Assembly (NCBI GenBank): GCA_946887025.1
Contig: CAMPJY010000070.1
Location: 1-12,707, forward strand
Source of the DNA: an uncultured Salinimicrobium sp.
GTDB taxonomy: Bacteria; Bacteroidota; Bacteroidia; Flavobacteriales; Flavobacteriaceae
Reading direction: 5' to 3'
DNA length: 12,707 nt
Shown: positions 1 to 6,491 of the stretch, piece by piece
How the letters are laid out: each line of letters opens with the position of its first letter
Numbering within the stretch: position 1 is the first letter of the stretch
Notes under the pieces: model-generated
Seen by the model: only the letters and a program-made list of their open reading frames with translations
Told to the model about the DNA's origin: nothing
Databases searched by the model: none
Position numbers and translations under genes: made by a program

Positions 1-127
1 TGCGCCTGATCTCCAGATCAGAGCGCAACCGGGCGGGAATCTCCAGATTCCCGTATTCGATATCCCGAAGCTCCCACGGCGATCTGCAGATCGCCACCCG
101 ATGGGTCCAAATCTGGAGATTTGGACC
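1..127. repeat. Cluster of four palindromes with a shared ATCTSSAGAT core
   Basis: Four near-perfect palindromes lie in a row. They are at 6-21 (extendable to 1-27 with a bulged A at 22), 34-53, 78-95 and 104-127. All centre on ATCT-CC/GC/GG-AGAT, while the outer arms differ completely between units (CTG/CAG, CGGGA/TCCCG, GGCG/CGCC, GGTCCAA/TTGGACC) yet remain self-complementary. Spacers are about 12-24 nt and show no obvious direct repeat. Conserved cores with co-varying arms suggest that the hairpin itself is what is maintained. REP-like hairpins associated with Y1 (RAYT/IS200-type) transposases are the closest class I know, but no transposase gene is in the window, so that link is inference. 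Confidence 0.8.
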
Positions 128-181
128 AGCAGGCCGCTGCGACTGTACTATAAAACTTTTTCGTCCAGATAAACACTAAAT

Positions 182-844
182 ATGTTCCATCATAAACACC
201 CATACCCTCCCTACATCCCCAAAAACGCCACCAAGCTCATCGTAGGCACCCTTCCACCCCCACGATTCACCACAGGGGACCTCAAGGAAGGTGACGTTGA
301 TTTCTGCTATGGAAGCAGGGACGGCCTGCTGTGGGCGGTTCTTGACAAGATGTTCCACCTGGACCTGAAATACGAAACCACCGCAAGGGCCATCGAACAG
401 CGGGAAAACTTCCTTAAAGAATACGGGATCGGCATCTGCGACACCGTAGAAAGCTGTAAAAGAGACAAAATAGATGCCTCCGACCTGGGCATGATGGACG
501 TGGAGCTGCGGGACCTGATCGGGATCCTCAGAAAACATCCAAAGATCCATACCCTCCTCTTCACCGGAGGTAACAGCAAAAACGGGCCTGAATATTTCTT
601 CAGAAGACTGTTGAAAATCTATGAAATGCGCATGGAAGTGGTTTCCAACGACGTGCCCAGGATCCACCAGTTCGTGCTGGACGGGCGGCTGATAAACACC
701 GTATCCCTCACGGCGCCTTCAGGGTCTGCCAACAGGGCGATCGGGAGTATGGAGCTATACAAACGCCTGAAAAAGCAGAGCCCTGAATTCAATACAATTG
801 ATTTCAGGGCTCTTCAATACCGTCAGTTCTTTGAAAAGGACTAG
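182..844 (+). CDS. Uracil-DNA glycosylase superfamily protein
   Basis: This 220-residue soluble protein has no signal peptide or membrane segment. An N-terminal beta-strand motif LIVGTLPPPRF (19-29) matches the position of the catalytic or phosphate-contacting loop of MUG/TDG-like glycosylases. It is followed by FCYGSRDGLLW (41-51), a TLLFTGGNSKNGPEYFF block (124-140) and a C-terminal SLTAPSGSANRAIG loop (175-188). That last loop sits where classical enzymes carry the HPSP-type DNA-intercalation loop. The likely role is base-excision repair of uracil or another deaminated base; the substrate cannot be read from the sequence. The ATG at 182 is the first start after the palindrome cluster, and there is no Shine-Dalgarno site. 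The gene is monocistronic, and its stop codon shares the palindrome CTAG (841-844) with the stop of the convergent small ORF. I am confident of the superfamily and less so of activity. Confidence 0.75.
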   Translation: MFHHKHPYPPYIPKNATKLIVGTLPPPRFTTGDLKEGDVDFCYGSRDGLLWAVLDKMFHLDLKYETTARAIEQRENFLKEYGIGICDTVESCKRDKIDASDLGMMDVELRDLIGILRKHPKIHTLLFTGGNSKNGPEYFFRRLLKIYEMRMEVVSNDVPRIHQFVLDGRLINTVSLTAPSGSANRAIGSMELYKRLKKQSPEFNTIDFRALQYRQFFEKD

Positions 845-975
845 ACCGGATCTTGTTGTTGTGGATCTTTATCGATCTCTGGTTTTAAATTGAATTTTTC
901 CCGATTGGGGTGCAGGACCCCATAGGTACTCAGGGATGATTTCCCTCGCTTGCTCTGCTTGTCTCCGCTATCCAT
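841..975 (-). CDS. Small hydrophilic ORF (44 aa), coupled to upstream small ORF
   Basis: This is a 44-residue reading frame whose ATG overlaps the stop of the preceding 47-residue ORF by one base (TAATG at 977-973), a classical translational-coupling arrangement. It is strongly hydrophilic, with no signal peptide or membrane segment. The middle contains STYGVLHPNREKFNLKPEID, and the C-terminus is rich in Gln, Asp and Pro. Its TAG (843-841) shares the CTAG palindrome with the convergent glycosylase-family gene. I do not recognise a family. Support for its being real comes from the one-base overlap, an uninterrupted frame that fills the gap exactly up to the neighbouring stop, and the promoter-like octamer ahead of the pair. 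A chance ORF cannot be excluded at this length. Confidence 0.5.
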   Translation of the reverse strand: MDSGDKQSKRGKSSLSTYGVLHPNREKFNLKPEIDKDPQQQDPV

Positions 976-1118
976 TATTTCTTGTTTTGCTGGTCCTTAA
1001 TTGTTTCTGAATCTATATCGAAATCGTTGTTTTCTCTTTTAGTCTTTCCTAAACCTCCACTCAACGGATCCGAATCGTGATCTTTTCTCTCTCTGTGTTT
1101 ATCTGAAATTCGTCCCAT
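975..1118 (-). CDS. Small charged ORF (47 aa), first of an overlapping pair
   Basis: This 47-residue, highly charged reading frame begins MGRISDKHRERKDHDSDPLS, continues with a GGLGKTKREN stretch and ends in KDQQNKK. No hydrophobic segment, cysteine or recognisable domain is present, and it looks disordered. A Bacteroidetes-type -7 box (TATATTTG, 1149-1142) lies 23 bp upstream of the ATG, giving a short leader of roughly 17 nt, and A-rich sequence rather than a Shine-Dalgarno site precedes the start. The gene lies 81 bp downstream of trpA on the same strand. No intrinsic terminator is evident between them, so it could also receive read-through from the trp operon. Function unknown. Confidence 0.5.
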   Translation of the reverse strand: MGRISDKHRERKDHDSDPLSGGLGKTKRENNDFDIDSETIKDQQNKK

Positions 1119-1141
1119 GATTACTGTTTTTATGATTTCTA

Positions 1142-1149
1142 CAAATATA
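1142..1149 (-). promoter_or_regulatory. Putative -7 box (TATATTTG) of the small-ORF pair
   Basis: On the minus strand this reads TATATTTG, an exact match to the Bacteroidetes sigma-A -7 consensus TAnnTTTG. It is the same octamer seen before the trp leader and before the rhodanese gene. No TTG/TTTG -33 element lies 17-23 bp upstream, so the assignment is weaker than for the trp promoter. Confidence 0.5.
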
Positions 1150-1199
1150 AGGGTACCGAGCTCTAATTTGTCTTAAGGCCTTGTTATAAGAGAGTTAAA

Positions 1200-1961
1200 C
1201 TAGCGGATTGCCTTAAGAAAGTCTGAAATACCATCTGTTCCCCGATTTTTCAGGTGTTTTATGAAGGCACTTCCAATAATGGCTCCCTCGGTATATTTCG
1301 TGGCAGCCTCAAAACTCTCCTTGTCCTTAATTCCAAAGCCAACAATGAGGGGCGAGTTGAGGTTCATTTCAGAAACCCTCTTGAAATAACCGAGTTGTTC
1401 CTCCCCGAAGCCTGAGGTACCTCCCGTAACCCCGGCACTGCTCACCACATAGATGAAGCCCTGCGAAGCTGCGTCTATGGCCCGGATCCTGGCGTCGCTG
1501 GTCTGGGGGGAAATGAGAAAAATTGGAAGTAAGTCGTATTTACTGAAGATTTTCCGGTAGTTTTCTGAATATTCATCCAGCGGAAGGTCAGGGATGATCA
1601 GTCCATCCACGCCGACCTCTTTACATTTCTGGCAGAAAGATTCTACACCATACTGCAGGATTGGATTGAAATAGCCCATGATAATCAAAGGGATATCTAC
1701 CATATTTCTAATCTTCTCCAGCTGGCGAAAGAGCAGTTCTGTAGTCATCCCGTTTTTAAGGGCAATCTCTGAGCTTTCCTGAATGACAGGCCCGTCGGCC
1801 AGGGGATCGCTGAAAGGAAGGCCGATTTCAATAAAATCCACTCCTCCGGCCTCCAGCTCCCTGATTATTTTTTCGGTATCATCAATAGCCGGAAAACCGG
1901 CAGTGAAATAAATGGAGAGCAGCTTTTTATCTGTTTGAAGTATTTTGGTGATTCTGTTCAT
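1200..1961 (-). CDS. trpA: Tryptophan synthase alpha chain
   Basis: This 253-residue TIM-barrel protein cleaves indole-3-glycerol phosphate to indole and glyceraldehyde-3-phosphate; indole then passes to TrpB. Family motifs are clear. EIGLPFSDPLADGP contains the catalytic Glu45 and Asp56 (Glu49/Asp60 in the Salmonella numbering). IIMGYFNPI, DGLIIPDLP, PIFLISPQTS, VSSAGVTGG (loop 6 region), PLIVGFGI and GAIIGSAFI (phosphate site) follow in the usual order. It is of normal length and complete. It is the last gene of the trp operon. Unusually, 144 bp filled by a GC-rich inverted-repeat element separates it from trpB, so the usual tight trpB-trpA coupling is lost. No Shine-Dalgarno site or promoter octamer is seen directly ahead of its ATG. 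Confidence 0.97.
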   Translation of the reverse strand: MNRITKILQTDKKLLSIYFTAGFPAIDDTEKIIRELEAGGVDFIEIGLPFSDPLADGPVIQESSEIALKNGMTTELLFRQLEKIRNMVDIPLIIMGYFNPILQYGVESFCQKCKEVGVDGLIIPDLPLDEYSENYRKIFSKYDLLPIFLISPQTSDARIRAIDAASQGFIYVVSSAGVTGGTSGFGEEQLGYFKRVSEMNLNSPLIVGFGIKDKESFEAATKYTEGAIIGSAFIKHLKNRGTDGISDFLKAIR

Positions 1962-2008
1962 GGTATACGAATTCAGATTAAATTGTTTATTGTCATTCTG
2001 TCTGTCCT

Positions 2009-2109
2009 GTCGGGGCGCCCATTTCGGGCGCCCTACTGGCGCATCGCAATTTCAGGCAATGGGATGTGGGTGGGGCGCCTGAGGGGGCGCCCGAGATGGA
2101 CGCCCCTAC
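2009..2109. repeat. GTAG-type GC-rich inverted-repeat element between trpB and trpA
   Basis: The left arm (2009-2036) begins GTCGGGGCGCCCATTTCGGG. The right arm (2083-2109), read on the other strand, begins GTAGGGGCGTCCATCTCGGG. The arms agree at 22 of 25 positions, and each arm also holds internal GGGCGCC palindromes; the GGGGCGCC-like motif recurs at 2012, 2026, 2072 and 2085. The element nearly fills the trpB-trpA gap, and its right end supplies the TAG stop of trpB (2108-2106). In trp mRNA it would fold into a large GC-rich structure. It looks like a small non-autonomous palindromic element (MITE/REP-like). Confidence 0.8.
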
Positions 2110-3290
2110 GCCAATTTGAAATGGTTTATATATGTATTTAAATCCTTGTCGCCACGGCCCGACAAATTGATGACAATGATTTCCTCGGGTCCGAAACTTC
2201 TTTTTTCCAGCACCGCCAGCGCATGGGCAGATTCAATGGCAGGGATGATGCCTTCTGTTTTGGAAAGGTTCAGTCCCGCTGCCATGGCTTCCTCATCGGT
2301 AATAGCCATGAATTCTGCTCTTCCCGTCCTGAACAGGTTGGCGTGCATGGGGCCCACCCCCGGGTAATCCAGCCCTGCTGAAATGGAATAAGGCTCGGTG
2401 ATCTGTCCGTCGCCCGTCTGCATCAGCAGGGTCTTGCTGCCGTGGATGATGCCTTCGGTACCCAGAATGGTGGTGGCAGCGCTTTCCCCGCTTTCCACAC
2501 CCCTCCCTGCGGCTTCCACCGCGATGATCCCCACTTCAGGAGTATCCAGATAATGGTAGAACATTCCCGCGGCATTACTGCCTCCGCCCACACAGGCGAT
2601 CACCTGATCAGGATTCTCCCTTCCTTCCTTTTCCAGCAGCTGCGTTTTCACCTCTTCAGAAATGATGCTCTGGAAGCGGGCCACCATATCGGGGTAGGGA
2701 TGTGGCCCCACCACCGAGCCGATGATATAATGAGTGTCGACTGGATTGTTGATCCAGTCCCGTATGGCTTCGTTGGTCGCATCCTTGAGGGTTTTGCTGC
2801 CCGATTTTGCAGGCACTATGCTCGCCCCTAGCATCTTCATCCTTGCCACGTTGGGGGCCTGTCGTTCTATGTCGATTTCTCCCATATACACCACGCATTC
2901 CAGTCCCATCAAGGCACAGACTGTCGCTGTGGCTACCCCATGCTGGCCTGCCCCCGTTTCTGCGATGATACGGGTCTTGCCCAGGCGTTTCGCCATAAGG
3001 ATCTGCCCGATGGTATTGTTGATCTTGTGCGCCCCGGTGTGACAGAGGTCCTCCCGTTTCAGATAGATCCTGGTATTATAGGTGGCACTGAGCCTTTCCG
3101 CAAAATACAGTGGGGTAGGCCGTCCCACATAATCCTTCAGGAGCTGGCGGAATTCCTGCTGAAAGCTCTTCTCCTGCATGATTTCCAGATACTGTGTCCG
3201 GAGGTCTTCGACATTGGTATAAAGCATTTCGGGGATGAAGGCACCGCCAAAATCGCCGTAATATCCCTTTTCATTAACGTGGTAGCTCAT
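2106..3290 (-). CDS. trpB: Tryptophan synthase beta chain
   Basis: This 394-residue PLP enzyme condenses indole with serine to give tryptophan. [15 protein letters not shown] (78-92) contains the PLP-binding Lys89, [12 protein letters not shown] (from 111) contains the catalytic Glu111, [10 protein letters not shown] is the PLP phosphate loop, and LSGRGDKDL lies near the C-terminus. The N-terminus [15 protein letters not shown] is typical of TrpB1, the form that partners TrpA. Length is normal. The ATG overlaps the trpF stop by four bases (ATGA, 3290-3287), implying translational coupling. The stop TAG is the outermost part of the repeat element that follows, so the element inserted at, or replaced, the end of the gene without an obvious loss of conserved residues. 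Confidence 0.98.
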   Translation of the reverse strand: MSYHVNEKGYYGDFGGAFIPEMLYTNVEDLRTQYLEIMQEKSFQQEFRQLLKDYVGRPTPLYFAERLSATYNTRIYLKREDLCHTGAHKINNTIGQILMAKRLGKTRIIAETGAGQHGVATATVCALMGLECVVYMGEIDIERQAPNVARMKMLGASIVPAKSGSKTLKDATNEAIRDWINNPVDTHYIIGSVVGPHPYPDMVARFQSIISEEVKTQLLEKEGRENPDQVIACVGGGSNAAGMFYHYLDTPEVGIIAVEAAGRGVESGESAATTILGTEGIIHGSKTLLMQTGDGQITEPYSISAGLDYPGVGPMHANLFRTGRAEFMAITDEEAMAAGLNLSKTEGIIPAIESAHALAVLEKRSFGPEEIIVINLSGRGDKDLNTYINHFKLA

Positions 3291-3967
3291 ATATTTGAGT
3301 TTTTTTTATTCAGAAATTGCTGTAATTCCTGCTGAAAGGCCCTCAGGTCCTCCGGTTTCTTCCGTCCCGGTTCGCTCTCAAAGCAACTGTTGACGTCAAG
3401 TCCCCGAAGCAGCCCGGCTTTTCCTTTCTGATGTAACTGATCTATAAAATTCTTTATTTTCTGACTGTCCTCCGGGCCGATTCCTCCGCTGAGGAAAAAG
3501 GGCGTGGAAGAATCGTATTCCAGCAGCAGGTCCCAATTGAAGGGGACTCCGTTCCCTCCCCGTTGTTTCCCGCGGGCGTCGAAGAGGAAGTAGTCGGCTT
3601 TGCCTTCATAGGCTTTTAGTTCTTCCATATCGAAGGTCTCATCCATCGAGAACACCTTGAGCAGTTCCACTGGCCGGTTTCCCTGCTCTAGTTTTTCCTT
3701 TAATTCCGTGCAGTATTCCGGACTCTCATCCCCATGCAGCTGCACGGCTTTCAGTTCGTATTTAGAGACTTTTTCCAGCACTTTTTCCACGGAAGCATTG
3801 ACGAATACCCCCACGGTTTTTATCCCGTCCCTGAGCCCCGGAATTTCCTCCTCGAAATAGCGTGCTGAACCTTCATGGAAGATGAATCCCAGGTAATCGG
3901 GTTGCAGGCTCGCGACCTCCCGAATGTTGTCGGGATACTTCATTCCGCAGACTTTCAGGCTGATCAT
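3287..3967 (-). CDS. trpF: Phosphoribosylanthranilate isomerase
   Basis: This 226-residue TIM-barrel enzyme carries out the Amadori rearrangement of phosphoribosylanthranilate to CdRP. LKVCGM carries the catalytic Cys7, KAVQLHGDE is the strand-3 signature, and [15 protein letters not shown] carries the catalytic Asp130. [12 protein letters not shown] and [17 protein letters not shown] form the phosphate-binding end of the barrel. The ATG overlaps the trpC stop (ATGA, 3967-3964), and its own stop overlaps the trpB ATG in the same way. Near the 3' end, codons AAT AAA AAA AAC create a run of eight A (3307-3300), which reads as an AAAAAAC slippery heptamer. A -1 slip there would enter the trpB frame without meeting a stop. 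Confidence 0.97.
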   Translation of the reverse strand: MISLKVCGMKYPDNIREVASLQPDYLGFIFHEGSARYFEEEIPGLRDGIKTVGVFVNASVEKVLEKVSKYELKAVQLHGDESPEYCTELKEKLEQGNRPVELLKVFSMDETFDMEELKAYEGKADYFLFDARGKQRGGNGVPFNWDLLLEYDSSTPFFLSGGIGPEDSQKIKNFIDQLHQKGKAGLLRGLDVNSCFESEPGRKKPEDLRAFQQELQQFLNKKNSNI

Positions 3968-4749
3968 TTCAGGAGCTCCTTTATGAATTCCGCAGCAGTC
4001 TGCCCCGGATCCCTGGTTTTCATGAAATTCTCGCCTATAAGGAAGCCTTTATAGCCGTACTGCTGCAGTTCCCTGATGCTGGAGACAGCACTGATCCCGC
4101 TTTCGGAGACCCTGACGAATTCCTGGGGAATCTTTTCCGCAAGCTGTTTGCTGGTCTCTATATCCACCTGGAAGGTTTTAAGGTTCCTGTTGTTGACCCC
4201 CACCATATGAAGTTCGGGCGTCAGTGACCTGAGGAGTTCCTCTTCATCGTGTACCTCCATCAATACCTCCAGCCCCAGGGTACCGGCAATCCTTGCAAAA
4301 TCCCGGATCTGTTGAGGTGTCAGCAGGGCTGCGATCAGGAGGATGACATCGGCGCCAAAAGCCTTGGCTTCGTAGATCTGGTATTCATCGATGATGAAAT
4401 CTTTCCGGAGAAGGGGCACCTGGGCGATCTCTCTTGTGAGGAGCAGATCGTCCAAAGTACCACCAAAATAGAGCTCATCCGTCAGTACTGAGATTCCTGA
4501 GGCTCCGGCAGACTCATATCCCGAGGTAATTTCCTCCACATCCGCCTCCAGATTGAGGTCGGGCAGTGAAGGGGACCTTCTCTTGAATTCCGCGATGATT
4601 CCCGCCGGATCCTTCAGCAGGTTATCCTTAAGCGAATGGCAGTGACGACTGAAATGTGGCAGTATCTCCAGTACATCCAAAGTCAGATGCTCTTTTTTGA
4701 GCTGCACCTCTTCGCGTTTGCTTTGGGCTATTTTTTCAAGTATGTTCAT
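3964..4749 (-). CDS. trpC: Indole-3-glycerol-phosphate synthase
   Basis: This 261-residue enzyme performs ring closure of CdRP to indole-3-glycerol phosphate. IIAEFKRRSPS gives the catalytic Glu54 and Lys56. LLRKDFIIDEYQIYEA carries the second catalytic Lys (Lys110 in Sulfolobus numbering). VLMEVHDEEEL, VGVNNRNLKTF and VRVSESGI provide the Glu, Asn and Glu active-site positions, and GFLIGENFMK closes the barrel. The start is placed at MNILEKIAQSKR, one base after the trpD stop (TAA-T-ATG), the normal operonic spacing. An in-frame start 46 codons upstream would read through the end of trpD and is unlikely. This is a stand-alone enzyme, not fused to TrpF as in enterobacteria. Confidence 0.96.
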   Translation of the reverse strand: MNILEKIAQSKREEVQLKKEHLTLDVLEILPHFSRHCHSLKDNLLKDPAGIIAEFKRRSPSLPDLNLEADVEEITSGYESAGASGISVLTDELYFGGTLDDLLLTREIAQVPLLRKDFIIDEYQIYEAKAFGADVILLIAALLTPQQIRDFARIAGTLGLEVLMEVHDEEELLRSLTPELHMVGVNNRNLKTFQVDIETSKQLAEKIPQEFVRVSESGISAVSSIRELQQYGYKGFLIGENFMKTRDPGQTAAEFIKELLK

Positions 4750-4750
4750 A

Positions 4751-5746
4751 TTAGTTCTTGCTAAGATTCTGTAGTTGAGTGAATGCCTGAAGCGCCTTCC
4801 CGCCCAGCAGGGATTCTGTGGCCTGTTCCACGCCTTCTTTAAAGGAGATCCTTCTGACGGTGGCAATGGCGACCCCTGCATTTGCACATACCACCTCCTG
4901 CTGGGCCCTGGTAGCTTTTCCCTGCAGCACCGACATGAATATCTTCGCAGCAGATTCGATCGAATCTCCCCCGGAGATGTCGGCCTGTGATAATTTCTGA
5001 AGCCCGAGGTCCTGCGGATGCAGGATGGCTTCGCTGCTGTTGGAGATCATTTTGGTGCCACCCGTCAGGGAGATCTCATCATAGCCATCCAGGGCATGGA
5101 GGATGGTGTAATGAATATCCGTATTCTGGTAAAGATACCCATACATCCTTGCCAGCTCCAGACTGTAAACCCCTACCACCTGATTCTTTGGGAAAGCAGG
5201 GTTTACCATTGGCCCTAGCATATTGAAGAAGGTTTTTACTGCCAGCGATTTGCGTACCGGGGCGACATTTTTCATGGCGGGATGGAACAGGGCGGCATGC
5301 AGAAAACAGATCCCTGCCTCCTCCATGCTCTTTTTTAGAAAGCCTTCTTCGCTGCTGAACCTGATCCCCAGGTATTCCATCACATTGGAGCTCCCGCAGC
5401 TGGAGGAGACGCCGTAGTTCCCGTGTTTAGCGACCTTTACCCCCGCACCAGCAGTTACAAAGGAAGCCAGGGTGGAGATATTGAAAGTATCCTTGCCATC
5501 GCCTCCGGTTCCGCAAAGGTCTACGGGATCGTACTCCTGAAGGTCGACAGGCAGGCAAAGCTCGAGCAGCCCGTCCCTGAAGCCTTCCAGCTCCTCAATG
5601 GTAATGCTGCGCATCATATATACCGTCAGAAAGGCAGCGATCTGATTTTCATTGAAGCTGCCCCTGGCAATTTCGATCAGGGCCTGCCTGGCTTCCTCCT
5701 TGGAGATCTTTTCGTGGTTGATGAGACGGTTTAGTAGTGTATTCAT
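4751..5746 (-). CDS. trpD: Anthranilate phosphoribosyltransferase
   Basis: This 331-residue class IV phosphoribosyltransferase transfers phosphoribose from PRPP to anthranilate. The DLCGTGGDGKDTFNIST block (77-92) is the PRPP pyrophosphate loop with GTGGD at 79-83. KHGNYGVSS (108-116), LFHPAMKNVAPVRKSL and FFNMLGPMVNPA are the other conserved substrate and metal-site segments. It is not fused to TrpG, unlike the E. coli arrangement. It is separated from trpG by 101 bp holding CGCAGAT and heptad repeats, and the ATG has no Shine-Dalgarno site. Downstream it is one base from trpC. Confidence 0.97.
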   Translation of the reverse strand: MNTLLNRLINHEKISKEEARQALIEIARGSFNENQIAAFLTVYMMRSITIEELEGFRDGLLELCLPVDLQEYDPVDLCGTGGDGKDTFNISTLASFVTAGAGVKVAKHGNYGVSSSCGSSNVMEYLGIRFSSEEGFLKKSMEEAGICFLHAALFHPAMKNVAPVRKSLAVKTFFNMLGPMVNPAFPKNQVVGVYSLELARMYGYLYQNTDIHYTILHALDGYDEISLTGGTKMISNSSEAILHPQDLGLQKLSQADISGGDSIESAAKIFMSVLQGKATRAQQEVVCANAGVAIATVRRISFKEGVEQATESLLGGKALQAFTQLQNLSKN

Positions 5747-5771
5747 GTAATGTTTATATTATAACTGAAAA

Positions 5772-5817
5772 GGGTTTCCCGCAGATCACGCAGATCTTTT
5801 CGCAGATAAGCGCAGAT
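5772..5817. repeat. CGCAGAT-block dispersed repeat, copy 1
   Basis: Four copies of CGCAGAT start at 5780, 5789, 5801 and 5811, preceded by GGGTTTCC. A second block at 12610-12635, in opposite orientation, matches the first 30 bases closely (GGGTT-CCCGCAGAT-N-ACGCAGAT-TTT). It lies in the trpG-trpD gap, inside the transcribed operon. Confidence 0.75.
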
Positions 5818-5828
5818 CAATTTAATTT

Positions 5829-5863
5829 AACTCGTAACTCTTAACTCTTAACTCTTAACTTTT
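5829..5863. repeat. Heptanucleotide array (AACTCTT)x5 overlapping the trpG stop
   Basis: Five tandem 7-nt units read AACTCGT, AACTCTT three times, then AACTTTT. On the minus strand the array encodes the last residues (VKS) and the TAA stop of TrpG. Because 7 is not a multiple of 3 and each unit contains TTAA, the array offers stop codons in all three minus-strand frames. Confidence 0.85.
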
Positions 5864-6474
5864 TTCCCCACCCAGTTCTCCAGCATCTTCTTCCCCTGCG
5901 GGGTCAACACGGATTCCGGATGAAACTGCACTCCCCGAACGTCAAACTCCTTGTGTCGAAGGGACATGATCTGCCCATTTTCATCATAAGAGGTGGCTTC
6001 CAGGCACAGCGGAAGGTTCTTGTCCACTATCCAGGAATGGTAACGCCCCACCTCCAGTTCCTCCTCCAGGTCCTGAAACAGGATCTCGTCCAGGACGCAC
6101 TGCCTTATTTTCGTGGAGACCCCGTGAAAGACAGCGGAGAGGTTCACCAGTTGCCCTCCGAAGACTTCCCCTATGGCCTGCTGCCCGAGGCATACGCCCA
6201 GGATGCTCTTGCTGGAAGCATATTCAGAAATCAGCTTCTTCAGTAAACCCGCTTCTTCCGGGATCCCGGGTCCGGGGGAGAGAAGGATCTTGTCGAAATC
6301 CTTTACCCTTTCCAGGTCGATTTCATTGTTCCTCCAGACTGTAACTTTACAGTCCAGCTCTTCCAGATAATGCACCAGGTTATATACAAAGGAGTCGTAA
6401 TTGTCGATCACCAGGACGCTGGTCTGTTTGCCTGCTGCCGGGGAATTTATTTCTGTGAGGGTTCTAGCTTGCAT
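5848..6474 (-). CDS. trpG: Anthranilate synthase glutamine amidotransferase subunit
   Basis: This 208-residue class I glutamine amidotransferase supplies ammonia to TrpE. VLVIDNYDSFVYNL (20-33) is the family N-terminus, LLSPGPGIPEEAG the oxyanion region, ILGVCLGQQAIGE holds nucleophile Cys95, and GVQFHPESVLTPQG holds His185 and Glu187. FHGVSTKI fits the TrpG/PabA class. Two oddities stand out. About 18 residues precede the usual start of the fold, with no nearer plausible start codon. The last three codons and the stop lie inside a heptanucleotide repeat array, so the 3' end has been shaped by the repeat. The start is 17 bp after the trpE stop. In an operon with all other trp genes, TrpG is preferred to PabA. 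Confidence 0.95.
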   Translation of the reverse strand: MQARTLTEINSPAAGKQTSVLVIDNYDSFVYNLVHYLEELDCKVTVWRNNEIDLERVKDFDKILLSPGPGIPEEAGLLKKLISEYASSKSILGVCLGQQAIGEVFGGQLVNLSAVFHGVSTKIRQCVLDEILFQDLEEELEVGRYHSWIVDKNLPLCLEATSYDENGQIMSLRHKEFDVRGVQFHPESVLTPQGKKMLENWVGKKVKS

Positions 6475-6491
6475 GTCTGTATTTTTATTGC

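Noticed and set aside
1..127. CRISPR-like array
   Set aside because: The units are palindromes with different arms and unequal short spacers, not identical direct repeats with unique spacers of constant length.
176..667. 163-codon minus-strand ORF opposite the glycosylase-family gene
   Set aside because: Shadow of the coding strand; the plus-strand protein has coherent family motifs and this one does not.
1935..2141. Plus-strand 68-codon ORF across the trpB-trpA gap
   Set aside because: Its frame is opened by the GC-rich repeat and it overlaps two trp genes; no start context or domain.
4750..4887. In-frame 46-codon upstream extension of trpC
   Set aside because: It would overlap the C-terminal coding part of trpD; MNILEKIAQ one base after the trpD stop matches the family start.
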